In this document: piece by piece, positions 7,875 to 16,277 of the stretch | Layout: each line of letters opens with the position of its first letter | Numbering within the stretch: position 1 is the stretch's first letter | Assembly (NCBI RefSeq): GCF_019733355.1 | Contig: NZ_JAIHLQ010000044.1 | Coordinates: 1-52,314 of the forward strand | Reading direction: 5' to 3' | Length of the DNA: 52,314 nucleotides | From: Pseudomonas baetica | GTDB taxonomy: Bacteria; Pseudomonadota; Gammaproteobacteria; Pseudomonadales; Pseudomonadaceae | The notes under the pieces: model-generated | What the model saw: only the letters and a program-made list of their open reading frames with translations | Told to the model about the DNA's origin: nothing | The model's database searches: none | Made by a program: the position numbers and the translations under genes

Positions 7875-8699
7875 ATGACGTCTGATTCTGATTCCCGCGC
7901 CCCCTTCAACCGCCTGCTGCTGACCGGCGCCGCTGGTGGTCTGGGCAAAGTTCTGCGTGAACGCCTGCGCCCGTACGCCCATGTCCTGCGGCTGTCGGAC
8001 ATCGCCGCCCTCACCCCGGCCGCTGATGATCGCGAGGAAGTCGTGCTCTGCGATCTGGCCGACAAACAGGCGGTTCACCAACTGGTCGAAGGCGTGGACG
8101 CGATCCTGCATTTCGGCGGTGTCTCCGTCGAGCGCTCGTTCGAAGAGATCCTTGGCGCCAACATCTGCGGCGTCTTCCACATCTATGAAGCGGCACGTCG
8201 CCATGGTGTGAAACGCGTAATCTTCGCCAGCTCCAACCACGTCATCGGCTTCTACCAGCAGGACGAGCACCTCGACGCCGGTTCTGCTCGCCGCCCCGAC
8301 AGCTACTACGGATTGTCCAAGTCCTACGGCGAAGACATGGCCAGTTTCTATTTCGATCGCTACGGCATTGAAACCGTCAGCATCCGCATCGGATCTTCGT
8401 TCCCTGAGCCACAGAACCGTCGAATGATGCACACCTGGTTGAGCTTCGACGACCTCACCCAACTGCTCGAACACTCGCTGTATACCCCGAACGTCGGCCA
8501 CACCGTGGTGTACGGCATGTCCGATAACAAGGACGTCTGGTGGGACAACCACTTGGCCAGCCACTTGGGTTTCGAAGCCCGGGACAGCTCCGAAGTGTTC
8601 CGCGACAAGGTCGAAGCGCAGCCAATGCCGGCGGCCGATGACCCGGCGCGGATCTATCAGGGCGGCGCTTTCGTCGCGGCCGGCCCCTTCGGTGACTAA
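7875..8699 (+). CDS. udh: Uronate dehydrogenase
   Basis: NAD-dependent short-chain dehydrogenase that oxidises D-galacturonate and D-glucuronate to aldaro-lactones. The 274-aa product shows the cofactor loop TGAAGGLG (residues 17-24) and the catalytic pair Y145/K149 in SYYGLSK. Its sequence closely follows the characterised Pseudomonas syringae enzyme as I remember it (for example HFGGVSVERSFEEILGANIC). The ATG at 7875 has AGGG 7 nt upstream; the longer form from 7857 lacks a ribosome site. The next gene encodes the lactonase expected to open the product. Confidence 0.93.
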   Translation: MTSDSDSRAPFNRLLLTGAAGGLGKVLRERLRPYAHVLRLSDIAALTPAADDREEVVLCDLADKQAVHQLVEGVDAILHFGGVSVERSFEEILGANICGVFHIYEAARRHGVKRVIFASSNHVIGFYQQDEHLDAGSARRPDSYYGLSKSYGEDMASFYFDRYGIETVSIRIGSSFPEPQNRRMMHTWLSFDDLTQLLEHSLYTPNVGHTVVYGMSDNKDVWWDNHLASHLGFEARDSSEVFRDKVEAQPMPAADDPARIYQGGAFVAAGPFGD

Positions 8700-8750
8700 C
8701 CACTCTGCTGTCCACTTGATCCCCCTCCAATAAAAACCAAGGGAATGAGT

Positions 8751-9644
8751 ATGCAAGCCGAATTGATCGTCGACGCCCGCAACGCGGTCGGCGAAAGCCC
8801 GGTCTGGGTCGCGCAGGAAAACGCTCTTTACTGGGTGGATATTCCCAATGGCGGGCTGCAACGCTGGAGCGCTGACAGCGGGCATGTCCACGCGTGGAAA
8901 GCCCCCGAAATGCTCGCCTGCATCGCCCGTCACAGCCGTGGCGGCTGGGTGGCGGGCATGGAGAGCGGTTTCTTTCACTTGCACCCGCATAGCGATGGCA
9001 GCCTCGACAGCGAATTACTCGCCCAAGTCGAACACAGCCGTGGAGACATGCGCCTCAACGATGGTCGCTGCGACCGTCAGGGCCGTTTTTGGGCGGGCAG
9101 CATGGTGCTGAACATGGGTTTGAACGCCCCCGAAGGCCGGCTCTATCGCTACGGCGCCGGCCAGTCTGGAGTGATCGAAGCGCAACTCGATGGCTTTATC
9201 GTGCCCAACGGCCTGGGCTTCAGCCCGGACGGCAAGACGATGTACCTGTCCGACTCGCACCCCAACGTGCAACGGATCTGGGCATTTGACTACGACACCG
9301 CCAGCGGCACGCCGTCGAACCGCCGCATGTTCGTCGACATGAATCACTACAGCGGTCGCCCCGATGGCGCCGCCGTTGACGCCGACGGTTGCTACTGGAT
9401 CTGCGCCAACGACGCCGGACTCGTTCATCGTTTCACCCCCGACGGGCGACTCGATTACTCACTGCCCGTGCCGGTGAAAAAACCGACCATGTGCGCCTTC
9501 GGCGGTAGCCGGATGGACACCCTGTTCGTCGCCTCGATCCGCCCCGGCGACGATCACGACCCGCAGTCTCTGGCCGGGGGCTTGTTCGCTTTGAATACCG
9601 GCGTCAAAGGCTTGCCGGAACCGATTTTCGACAATTTGCTGTAA
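8751..9644 (+). CDS. SMP-30/gluconolaconase family lactonase (aldarolactone hydrolase)
   Basis: A 297-aa six-bladed beta-propeller of the SMP-30/LRE family. Metal-site regions are visible: NAVGESPVW near the N-terminus, FIVPNGLGFSPDG in the middle and GRPDGAAVDADGCYW towards the end. Directly after udh, its likely role is to hydrolyse galactaro-/glucaro-lactone to the open aldarate. The ATG at 8751 is preferred over 8745 because AAGGG (8739-8743) then sits 7 nt upstream instead of touching the codon. Confidence 0.85.
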   Translation: MQAELIVDARNAVGESPVWVAQENALYWVDIPNGGLQRWSADSGHVHAWKAPEMLACIARHSRGGWVAGMESGFFHLHPHSDGSLDSELLAQVEHSRGDMRLNDGRCDRQGRFWAGSMVLNMGLNAPEGRLYRYGAGQSGVIEAQLDGFIVPNGLGFSPDGKTMYLSDSHPNVQRIWAFDYDTASGTPSNRRMFVDMNHYSGRPDGAAVDADGCYWICANDAGLVHRFTPDGRLDYSLPVPVKKPTMCAFGGSRMDTLFVASIRPGDDHDPQSLAGGLFALNTGVKGLPEPIFDNLL

Positions 9645-9704
9645 CCCGCCTCTGCTGCACCGCTTTGCCTTGAACACAAAAATAACAAGACTGGAGACAC
9701 CCTC

Positions 9705-10676
9705 ATGGACTTCAAACGCACCTTGCTCGTCGCCGCATTTCCCCTCGCGTTCACCCTCAGCAGCGCCGTTCAGGCGCTGGAAATCAAGTTCGCCGATGTC
9801 CACCCGGCCGGATACCCGACCGTGGTCGCCGAAGAGCAACTGGGCAAAACCCTGGTCGCCGAGAGCGACGGCAAACTGACCTTCAAGATGTTCGCCGGTG
9901 GCGTGCTCGGCTCGGAAAAAGAAGTGGTCGAACAGGCTCAAGTCGGTGCGATCCAGATGGCCCGCGTCAGCCTCGGCATCGTCGGCCCGGTGGTGCCAGA
10001 CGTGAACGTGTTCAACATGCCGTTCGTGTTTCGCGACCAGGCCCACATGCGCAAGATCATCGACGGTGAAATCGGCGACGAGATTCTCGACAAAATCACC
10101 AATTCCGAATTCAACCTGGTCGCCCTGGCCTGGATGGACGGCGGCACCCGTAACCTCTACACCAAAAAACCAGTGCGCAAACTTGAAGACCTCAAGGGCA
10201 TGAAGATTCGTGTGCAGGGCAACCCGATGTTCATTGAAACCATCAACGCGATGGGCGGCAATGGCATTGCGATGGACACCGGCGAGATCTTCAGCGCCTT
10301 GCAAACCGGCGTGATCGACGGTGCAGAAAACAACCCGCCGACCATGCTTGAACACAACCACTATCAGAACGCCAAGTTCTACAGCCTGACCGGGCACTTG
10401 ATCCTGCCCGAGCCAATCGTGATGTCGAAAACCACCTGGAACAAACTCACCCCGGATCAACAGACCCTGGTGAAAAAAGCGGCCAAGGCCGCGCAAGCCC
10501 AGGAGCGCACGCTGTGGGACGCCAAGACGGTGAGCAGTGAAGAAAAACTCAAGGCTGCCGGTGTCGAGTTCATTACCGTCGACAAAAAACCCTTCTACGA
10601 GGCCACCGCTTCGATCCGCGAGAAATACGGCGCGCCTTACGCCGATCTGATCAAGCGTATCGAAGCCGTTCAGTAA
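9705..10676 (+). CDS. dctP: TRAP transporter solute-binding protein, DctP family
   Basis: A 323-aa periplasmic binding protein with a signal peptide cleaved near residue 24 (LSSAVQA before LEIKFADVHP). The DctP fold is clear: the segment MKIRVQGNPMFIETINAMGG carries the conserved Arg that holds the substrate carboxylate, and GVIDGAENNPP is the usual family motif. It belongs to the tripartite system with the two membrane genes that follow. The substrate is probably a uronate or aldarate, given the udh and lactonase neighbours. Confidence 0.9.
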   Translation: MDFKRTLLVAAFPLAFTLSSAVQALEIKFADVHPAGYPTVVAEEQLGKTLVAESDGKLTFKMFAGGVLGSEKEVVEQAQVGAIQMARVSLGIVGPVVPDVNVFNMPFVFRDQAHMRKIIDGEIGDEILDKITNSEFNLVALAWMDGGTRNLYTKKPVRKLEDLKGMKIRVQGNPMFIETINAMGGNGIAMDTGEIFSALQTGVIDGAENNPPTMLEHNHYQNAKFYSLTGHLILPEPIVMSKTTWNKLTPDQQTLVKKAAKAAQAQERTLWDAKTVSSEEKLKAAGVEFITVDKKPFYEATASIREKYGAPYADLIKRIEAVQ

Positions 10677-10755
10677 CCCTCCCTGCCCTCAACGAAAGGC
10701 CCGGCAGCGCAGACCTTGATGGATGTCTGCGCCTGCCCGGTTACGGTGGAACCCG

Positions 10756-11283
10756 ATGAAGAATCTGCTGCTGGGCATCAACGACCGGATCTACATGGCC
10801 TGCATATGGGTCGCCGGTCTGTCGGTGCTGACGATTTCCCTGATCATCCCTTGGGGTGTGTTTGCCCGTTACGTCCTCGGTACCGGTTCGAGTTGGCCGG
10901 AGCCGACGTCAATCCTGCTGATGATGGTCTTTACCTTCGTCGGCGCCGCCGCCAGTTATCGCGCTGGCGCACACATGGCCGTGGCCATGCTGACCGACCG
11001 CATGCCAGCGCCACTGCGCAAATGCATGGGCATCGTGTCGCAATTGCTGATGGCCACCATTTGCCTGTTCATGACCATTTGGGGCGCCAAACTGTGCCTG
11101 TCGACCTGGAACCAGTTCATGAGCGCCCTGCCCACTTTGCGCGTGGGTATCACCTACATGCCCATCCCGATCGGTGGTGCGCTGACCATGATTTTCGTGC
11201 TGGAAAAATTGTTTCTGGGTGACCAGAGCAACCGCCGCGTGGTGCGGTTCGATCTGGTTGAAGAAAACGAAGGGGCTGCCTGA
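10756..11283 (+). CDS. dctQ: TRAP transporter small permease, DctQ family
   Basis: A 175-aa membrane protein with four hydrophobic segments, the DctQ component that pairs with DctM. The ATG at 10756 has GGTGGA 5 nt upstream, and an extended start at 10723 would add a non-family leader. Its TGA overlaps the dctM ATG by one base, indicating translational coupling. Confidence 0.9.
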   Translation: MKNLLLGINDRIYMACIWVAGLSVLTISLIIPWGVFARYVLGTGSSWPEPTSILLMMVFTFVGAAASYRAGAHMAVAMLTDRMPAPLRKCMGIVSQLLMATICLFMTIWGAKLCLSTWNQFMSALPTLRVGITYMPIPIGGALTMIFVLEKLFLGDQSNRRVVRFDLVEENEGAA

Positions 11284-12563
11284 TGGACGCGTTGATTCTG
11301 TTGGGCAGTTTTATTGTCTTGATCCTGATCGGCATGCCAGTGGCCTACGCCCTCGGGCTGTCGGCGTTGATCGGCGCGTGGTGGATCGACATCCCGTTCC
11401 AGGCCCTGATGATTCAGGTGGCCGGCGGGGTGAACAAGTTTTCGCTGTTGGCGATCCCATTCTTCGTCCTCGCTGGCGCGATCATGGCCGAAGGTGGCAT
11501 GTCGCGGCGGCTGGTGGCGTTTGCCGGGGTGCTGGTGGGATTCGTGCGCGGCGGCCTGTCGCTGGTCAACATCATGGCCTCGACGTTTTTTGGCGCGATC
11601 TCCGGCTCCTCGGTGGCCGATACCGCTTCGGTCGGTTCGGTGCTGATCCCGGAAATGGAGCGCAAAGGCTATCCGCGCGAGTTCTCCACGGCGGTCACCG
11701 TCAGTGGTTCGGTGCAGGCGTTGCTGACGCCGCCCAGCCATAACTCGGTGCTTTATTCCCTGGCGGCTGGCGGCACTGTGTCTATCGGCTCGCTGTTCAT
11801 GGCCGGCGTCGTGCCCGGCCTGATGATGAGCGCGTGCCTGATGGCGCTGTGCTTGATCTTCGCGAAAAAACGCAACTACCCCAAAGGTGAAGTCATACCG
11901 CTGCGTGAGGCCCTGAAGATCTGCGGCGAGGCGATGTGGGGCATGATGGCGATGGTGATCATCCTGGGCGGGATTCTCTCGGGGATTTTTACCGCCACCG
12001 AGTCGGCGGCCATCGCCGTGCTGTGGTCATTCTTCGTGACGATGTTCATCTATCGCGACTACAAATGGAGCGAACTGCCGAAACTGATGCACCGCACCGT
12101 GCGGACCATTTCGATCGTGATGATCCTGATCGGCTTTGCCGCCAGCTTCGGCTACATCATGACCCTGATGCAGATCCCGGCGAAGATCACCACGATGTTC
12201 CTGACCCTGTCGGACAACCGCTACGTGATCCTGATGTGCATCAACGCCATGCTGCTGTTACTGGGCACGGTGATGGACATGGCGCCGCTGATCCTGATCC
12301 TGACGCCGATCCTGATGCCGGTGATTCTGGGCATTGGCGTTGACCCGGTGCAGTTCGGCATGATCATGCTGGTCAATCTGGGGATCGGGCTGATAACGCC
12401 GCCGGTGGGCGCGGTGCTGTTTGTCGGTTCGGCGGTGGGCAAGGTGAGTATCGAGAGCACCGTGAAAGCGCTTATGCCGTTTTATGCGGTGCTGTTTCTG
12501 GTATTGCTGCTGGTGACGTATGTTCCGGCGATTTCGCTGTGGTTGCCGCATTTGGTGCTGTAA
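11283..12563 (+). CDS. dctM: TRAP transporter large permease, DctM family
   Basis: A 426-aa membrane protein with about twelve hydrophobic segments, the channel subunit that uses the Na+ gradient. Family motifs include GAISGSSVADTASVGSVLIP and PVGAVLFVGSAVGKV. It is the last gene of the uronate operon. The aldarate dehydratase and keto-deoxy-glucarate enzymes needed to finish the pathway are not in the window. Confidence 0.92.
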   Translation: MDALILLGSFIVLILIGMPVAYALGLSALIGAWWIDIPFQALMIQVAGGVNKFSLLAIPFFVLAGAIMAEGGMSRRLVAFAGVLVGFVRGGLSLVNIMASTFFGAISGSSVADTASVGSVLIPEMERKGYPREFSTAVTVSGSVQALLTPPSHNSVLYSLAAGGTVSIGSLFMAGVVPGLMMSACLMALCLIFAKKRNYPKGEVIPLREALKICGEAMWGMMAMVIILGGILSGIFTATESAAIAVLWSFFVTMFIYRDYKWSELPKLMHRTVRTISIVMILIGFAASFGYIMTLMQIPAKITTMFLTLSDNRYVILMCINAMLLLLGTVMDMAPLILILTPILMPVILGIGVDPVQFGMIMLVNLGIGLITPPVGAVLFVGSAVGKVSIESTVKALMPFYAVLFLVLLLVTYVPAISLWLPHLVL

Positions 12564-12572
12564 ACCGTAACG

Positions 12573-12601
12573 GTGGTGAGGGAGCGTGCGCCCCTCACCA
12601 C
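12573..12601. terminator. Hairpin between convergent dctM and the TauE-like gene
   Basis: A perfect 10-bp stem (GTGGTGAGGG / CCCTCACCAC) with a 9-nt loop lies between two convergent stop codons. There is no long T-run, but the position and stem strength suggest a shared terminator. Confidence 0.55.
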
Positions 12602-12611
12602 AAGTTTCAAC

Positions 12612-13412
12612 TCAAGCCCGCAGCAACATATAAGCGGCCACCACCACACACACACTGGCAAACCCCACCTGCAAGGCCCGCGCCGGCACCCGCGCGCTGA
12701 GCTTGCGGCCGATGATCATGCCGACAATGCTGGCGACGATAAACGCTACGCCCTGACTGTCGATTCGAACGCCGGCATGAAGCGCGCCGATCACACCGAT
12801 GGCGGAAATCAGACTGATCACCATCAACGACGTCGCGACAATCCCGCGCATCTGCACATCGGTCAGTTGCTTGAATGCCGGCACGATCAGGAAGCCGCCC
12901 CCCACACCAAGCAACCCTGACACCACACCGGTAATCGCGCCCAGCGCCGCAAGCGTGGCGGTGCATTTGGCCGTCCAGTCCAAGCGCCCGGTTTGTTCAT
13001 TGAGCATGCAATTCTTCTGGCCCCAACTGGCGTGGCCATGATCGCTGGGGCCCTGCTCCTGACGCTCACGGCGCAGCATGCGCCAGGCCACCATGACCAT
13101 CAGCAGGCTGAACAGAATCATCAGGATCTTTTCCGACAATTGATGCGCGAAGTAGATCCCCAGCGGCGAAAACACGGCGCCCAGTGCGGCAATCAGCAGC
13201 GCCGCACGATAACGCACCAGGCCATGGCGCAAGCCGTCGATGGCACCGACCGCCGCCGCACTGCCGACCGCAAACAACGCCACCGGCGCTGCCTGGGTCA
13301 TCGTCCAGCCAAGCCCGAGTACCAGCGCCGGCACCGCGAGAATCCCGCCGCCCGCACCCGTCAGCCCAAGAACCAACCCCATCAGCACACCAAACAGACT
13401 TGCCAGCAACAT
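12612..13412 (-). CDS. TauE/SafE (TSUP) family sulfur-compound exporter
   Basis: A 266-aa membrane protein made of two related halves, each opening with a glycine-rich motif (LGLTGAGGGILAVPAL and LLGVGGGFLIVPAF), as in the TSUP family. Relatives export sulfite or sulfoacetate. It starts 9 nt after the SQR stop codon, in the sulfide module, so export of sulfite or thiosulfate formed during sulfide oxidation is likely but inferred. A hydrophilic insert containing DHGHASWGQKNC lies between the halves. Confidence 0.85.
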   Translation of the reverse strand: MLLASLFGVLMGLVLGLTGAGGGILAVPALVLGLGWTMTQAAPVALFAVGSAAAVGAIDGLRHGLVRYRAALLIAALGAVFSPLGIYFAHQLSEKILMILFSLLMVMVAWRMLRRERQEQGPSDHGHASWGQKNCMLNEQTGRLDWTAKCTATLAALGAITGVVSGLLGVGGGFLIVPAFKQLTDVQMRGIVATSLMVISLISAIGVIGALHAGVRIDSQGVAFIVASIVGMIIGRKLSARVPARALQVGFASVCVVVAAYMLLRA

Positions 13413-13421
13413 AAGGAGTCC

Positions 13422-14666
13422 TCAGTCAACTTTGGACAGGGAAGTTAGCCACTCGCGTCCCTTGAGCATGCCGTGCCAGTAGAACCACGGCAGCAACGTT
13501 GCCTTGAGTAACCACGCCGAACGACGCGGTACCGTTGGGTCAAGGGGAAAGGTCGGCAACAACTTCCCGGCATAACCGAACTCGGCGAGGATCACCTTGC
13601 CCTTCTCCACCGTCAGTGGGCATGAGCCATAACCGTCGTATTTCAGCGGCAGCGGCTGTTGCTTGCGTTGGGCCAACAGATTTTGCGCCACCACCACGAC
13701 TTGCTTGCGCACCGCCGCCGCGGTTTTCGCATTGGTTGTGCCGCAGATATCACCCAGTGCGAACACCTCGGGATAACGCGGGTGCTGCAGGCTGTGCTGA
13801 TTGACCTCGCACCAGCCGACGGCGTCGGCCAACGCACTTTGTGCGATGAAATCCGGGGAGACCTGCGGCGGCACGACGTGCAGCAGATCGAAGGTTTTTG
13901 CCTCACGGGTGACGTTGCCGTCAGCGTCCTTGATCTCGAACCATGCCGTTTTCCCGGGGCCGTCGACCTTGACCAGATTGGAATTGAAGGCCAGTCGGGC
14001 GTTGTACTTGTCGATGTACTTCATCAGTGGCGGCACGAACGTCGCTACGCCGAACAATGCGGCGCCAGCGAGGTTGAATTCAACATTGACGTTATTCAGC
14101 ACGCCGGTTTTGCGCCAGTGATCACAGGACAGGTACAGCGCCTTTTGCGGCGCCCCGGCGCATTTGATCGGCATCGCCGGTTGCGTGAACAGCGCTTTGC
14201 CACCCCGCAATTTTTGCACCTGGTCCCACGTGTATTGCGCGTGCTGATAGCTGTAGTTGGAGGTCACGCCGTGCTGACCAAGGCTTTGCTGCAAGCCTTC
14301 GATTTTTTCCCAGGCCAGACGCAGGCCGGGGCAAACGATCAGGTTTTGATAGCTGACGATACGTTGATCGTTGAGGGTGAGTTGGCGAGTCTCCGGATCG
14401 ACGTTGGTCACCGCTGCCTGCACCCAGTTGACTTGACGCGGTAGCACCTTGGTCATCGGTCTTAGAGTGTCTTTTACGTCGTAGGCGCCAGCGCCGACCA
14501 GCGTCCACGCCGGTTGGTAGTAGTGCTGGGCGCTCGGTTCAATCACGGTAACGTTCAAGTGCGGATCGCGCTTGAGCAAACTGGCGACGAAAGCGATGCC
14601 GGCCGTACCGCCGCCGATGACCACGATATCTGCACTGATGGATGGGCCACCGTGTTGATCGTTCAT
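13422..14666 (-). CDS. sqr: Sulfide:quinone oxidoreductase (SQOR-like)
   Basis: FAD enzyme of 414 aa that oxidises sulfide to persulfide and passes electrons to quinone. The FAD motif VVIGGGTAGIA is at residues 15-25. The two redox cysteines of the mitochondrial-type SQOR group are in place: C169 in IKCAGAPQKALYLS and C349 in GYGSCPLTVEKGKVILAEF. The ATG at 14666 is chosen because AAAGGA lies 7-8 nt upstream; the frame could also open at a GTG at 14687. The neighbouring exporter and BigR-like repressor support the assignment. Confidence 0.9.
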   Translation of the reverse strand: MNDQHGGPSISADIVVIGGGTAGIAFVASLLKRDPHLNVTVIEPSAQHYYQPAWTLVGAGAYDVKDTLRPMTKVLPRQVNWVQAAVTNVDPETRQLTLNDQRIVSYQNLIVCPGLRLAWEKIEGLQQSLGQHGVTSNYSYQHAQYTWDQVQKLRGGKALFTQPAMPIKCAGAPQKALYLSCDHWRKTGVLNNVNVEFNLAGAALFGVATFVPPLMKYIDKYNARLAFNSNLVKVDGPGKTAWFEIKDADGNVTREAKTFDLLHVVPPQVSPDFIAQSALADAVGWCEVNQHSLQHPRYPEVFALGDICGTTNAKTAAAVRKQVVVVAQNLLAQRKQQPLPLKYDGYGSCPLTVEKGKVILAEFGYAGKLLPTFPLDPTVPRRSAWLLKATLLPWFYWHGMLKGREWLTSLSKVD

Positions 14667-14724
14667 TGCTTGTTCCTTTTGCTGCACGCAAGAATGGTGT
14701 CGCCTTGACGCAAATCCAGATATG

Positions 14725-14811
14725 GCAGCGGGCTTGCTCGCGAAGGGGTTGCGTCAGTCAATCGAGAGGTCGACTGATCCACCGCTTTCGCGAGCAAGCC
14801 ATCCCCCACAC
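14725..14811. repeat. REPIN between bigR-like gene and sqr
   Basis: Opposed REP arms (GCGGGCTTGCTCGCGAAGG and TTCGCGAGCAAGCC) with a 40-nt spacer containing its own inverted repeat (GTCAGTCA/TGACTGA-like). It sits inside what would otherwise be a continuous bigR-sqr transcript. Confidence 0.8.
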
Positions 14812-14834
14812 TGAGTTTGTGGGATGGCTGACAT

Positions 14835-15176
14835 TTATGAGTGGCCCCAGCTTTTGACTACCGCCCCGCAATACAAACCGGAGAGGGTTTTCATCACCTG
14901 AATGACTTCAGGACTGGCCAGGCCGTAAAAAATGTATTTGCCTTCGCGGCGCGTCGCGACCAAACCTTCATCACGCAGGATGCCGAGTTGCTGAGACAAG
15001 GTCGGTTGACGCACGCCGGTCATTTTTTCCAGTTCGCCGACGTTGCGCTCGCCCTGAGTCAACTGGCACAGGATCAACAAGCGGTCCTCGTTGGCCAGGG
15101 CCTTGAGCAAGGCGCAGGCCTTGGAGGCCGAGGCGCGCAATTGCGCAACTTCACATTCGCTCAAACTGGATTGCAT
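14835..15176 (-). CDS. bigR: ArsR-family persulfide-sensing repressor, BigR/SqrR type
   Basis: A 113-aa winged-helix repressor. The recognition helix region is GVRQPTLSQQLGILRDEG (about residues 54-71). C37 (LLILCQL) and C103 (GLYCGAV) are 66 residues apart, the same spacing as the two sensing cysteines of SqrR/BigR, which form a tetrasulfide link with persulfides and release DNA. No arsenic-type metal motif is seen. It is divergent from the persulfide dioxygenase and upstream of sqr, with an AT-rich dyad between. Confidence 0.88.
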   Translation of the reverse strand: MQSSLSECEVAQLRASASKACALLKALANEDRLLILCQLTQGERNVGELEKMTGVRQPTLSQQLGILRDEGLVATRREGKYIFYGLASPEVIQVMKTLSGLYCGAVVKSWGHS

Positions 15177-15213
15177 TTGCAGGAAGCCCTCAACGTCACT
15201 TAAGCTGCGAACA

Positions 15214-15229
15214 TTATGTTTTTACATAA
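15214..15229. promoter_or_regulatory. AT-rich dyad, candidate BigR operator
   Basis: TTATGT (15214-15219) and ACATAA (15224-15229) form a perfect inverted repeat around TTTT, in the middle of the divergent promoter region between the repressor gene (start 15176) and the dioxygenase gene. BigR-type proteins bind AT-rich dyads of this kind. Confidence 0.6.
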
Positions 15230-15288
15230 AGTGTTGCAAGCGACTTTTCGCCGCCTGACTTTTCTCCCCTCTGCACAGGTTCATGCCC

Positions 15289-16152
15289 ATGCCCGCGCTG
15301 ATTGAAGCTTTCCTCGACCCCACCTCCTGCACCTACACCTATGTGGTCTATGAGGCGGATGGCGGGCAATGCGCGATCGTCGACCCGGTGCTCGATTACG
15401 ACGGCGCCGCCGGGCGCACCTGCACCGCTCAGGCCGACAAAATCATCACCTTTGTCCGCGCGCACAACCTGCAAGTGCAATGGCTGCTGGAAACCCACGC
15501 CCATGCCGATCATCTGTCCGCCGCACCGTATCTGCGTCGGGAACTGGGCGGGAAGATCGCCATTGGCGAATCAATCAGCAAAGTGCAGAACGTGTTCAAG
15601 GCATTGTTCAATCTGGAGCCGGAGTTCTGCGTCGACGGCTCACAGTTCGATCATCTGTTCGCGCCGAACGAGTCATTCAGAATCGGCAACCTCAAGGCCA
15701 CCGCCCTGCATGTCCCCGGTCACACCCCAGCTGACATGGCTTACCTGATCGACGGCGAACAGATTCTGGTCGGCGACACGTTGTTCATGCCCGACGTTGG
15801 CACTGCGCGCTGCGACTTCCCCGGCGGCAATGCTCATCAGTTGTTCAACTCGATCCATAAACTCCTGGCCTTCCCGGCGAGTGTGAAACTTTACGTTTGC
15901 CACGATTACCCGCCTGAAAGTCGCCAGGCACACTGCCAGACAACCGTCGGCGAGCAGCGCAAAAGCAATATCCATGTGCATGACGGCATCGATGAAGCGG
16001 CGTTTGTAGACATGCGCACAAAACGCGATGCCGGGTTGGGCATGCCGACGCTACTGCTGCCGGCGATCCAGGTGAATGTGCGAGCTGGGAATTTTCCGGC
16101 GCCAGAGGACAATGGCGCGGTTTACCTCAAGATCCCCCTAAATCTGTTGTAG
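15289..16152 (+). CDS. Persulfide dioxygenase-like MBL-fold hydrolase (Blh/ETHE1 group)
   Basis: A 287-aa metallo-beta-lactamase-fold protein. Metal ligands are visible in THAHADH, VPGHTPADM, VGDTLF and VCHDY. The FPGGNAHQL segment and overall layout match the ETHE1/Blh group, which oxidises glutathione persulfide to sulfite. Divergence from the BigR-type repressor and the nearby SQR support this role. AGG (15277-15279) lies 9 nt before the ATG at 15289 but only 3 nt before an in-frame ATG at 15283, so I prefer the former. Confidence 0.85.
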   Translation: MPALIEAFLDPTSCTYTYVVYEADGGQCAIVDPVLDYDGAAGRTCTAQADKIITFVRAHNLQVQWLLETHAHADHLSAAPYLRRELGGKIAIGESISKVQNVFKALFNLEPEFCVDGSQFDHLFAPNESFRIGNLKATALHVPGHTPADMAYLIDGEQILVGDTLFMPDVGTARCDFPGGNAHQLFNSIHKLLAFPASVKLYVCHDYPPESRQAHCQTTVGEQRKSNIHVHDGIDEAAFVDMRTKRDAGLGMPTLLLPAIQVNVRAGNFPAPEDNGAVYLKIPLNLL

Positions 16153-16277
16153 GAATATTCTCCTAACTATCTGAAGTAACAGACTTTCCTACATTCTCTG
16201 GCGATAGAGATGAACTGGAGAAAATCCCGCAGGCAGCCAGACTTCATTGGGCATACATTCAATGGAGTCTTTACAAC

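Noticed and set aside
16148..16193. TGTAGGA/TCCTACA inverted repeat as terminator of the persulfide dioxygenase gene
   Set aside because: Loop of 32 nt and no T-run; it could equally be a regulatory dyad for the tyrosinase gene, so I did not list it as a terminator.
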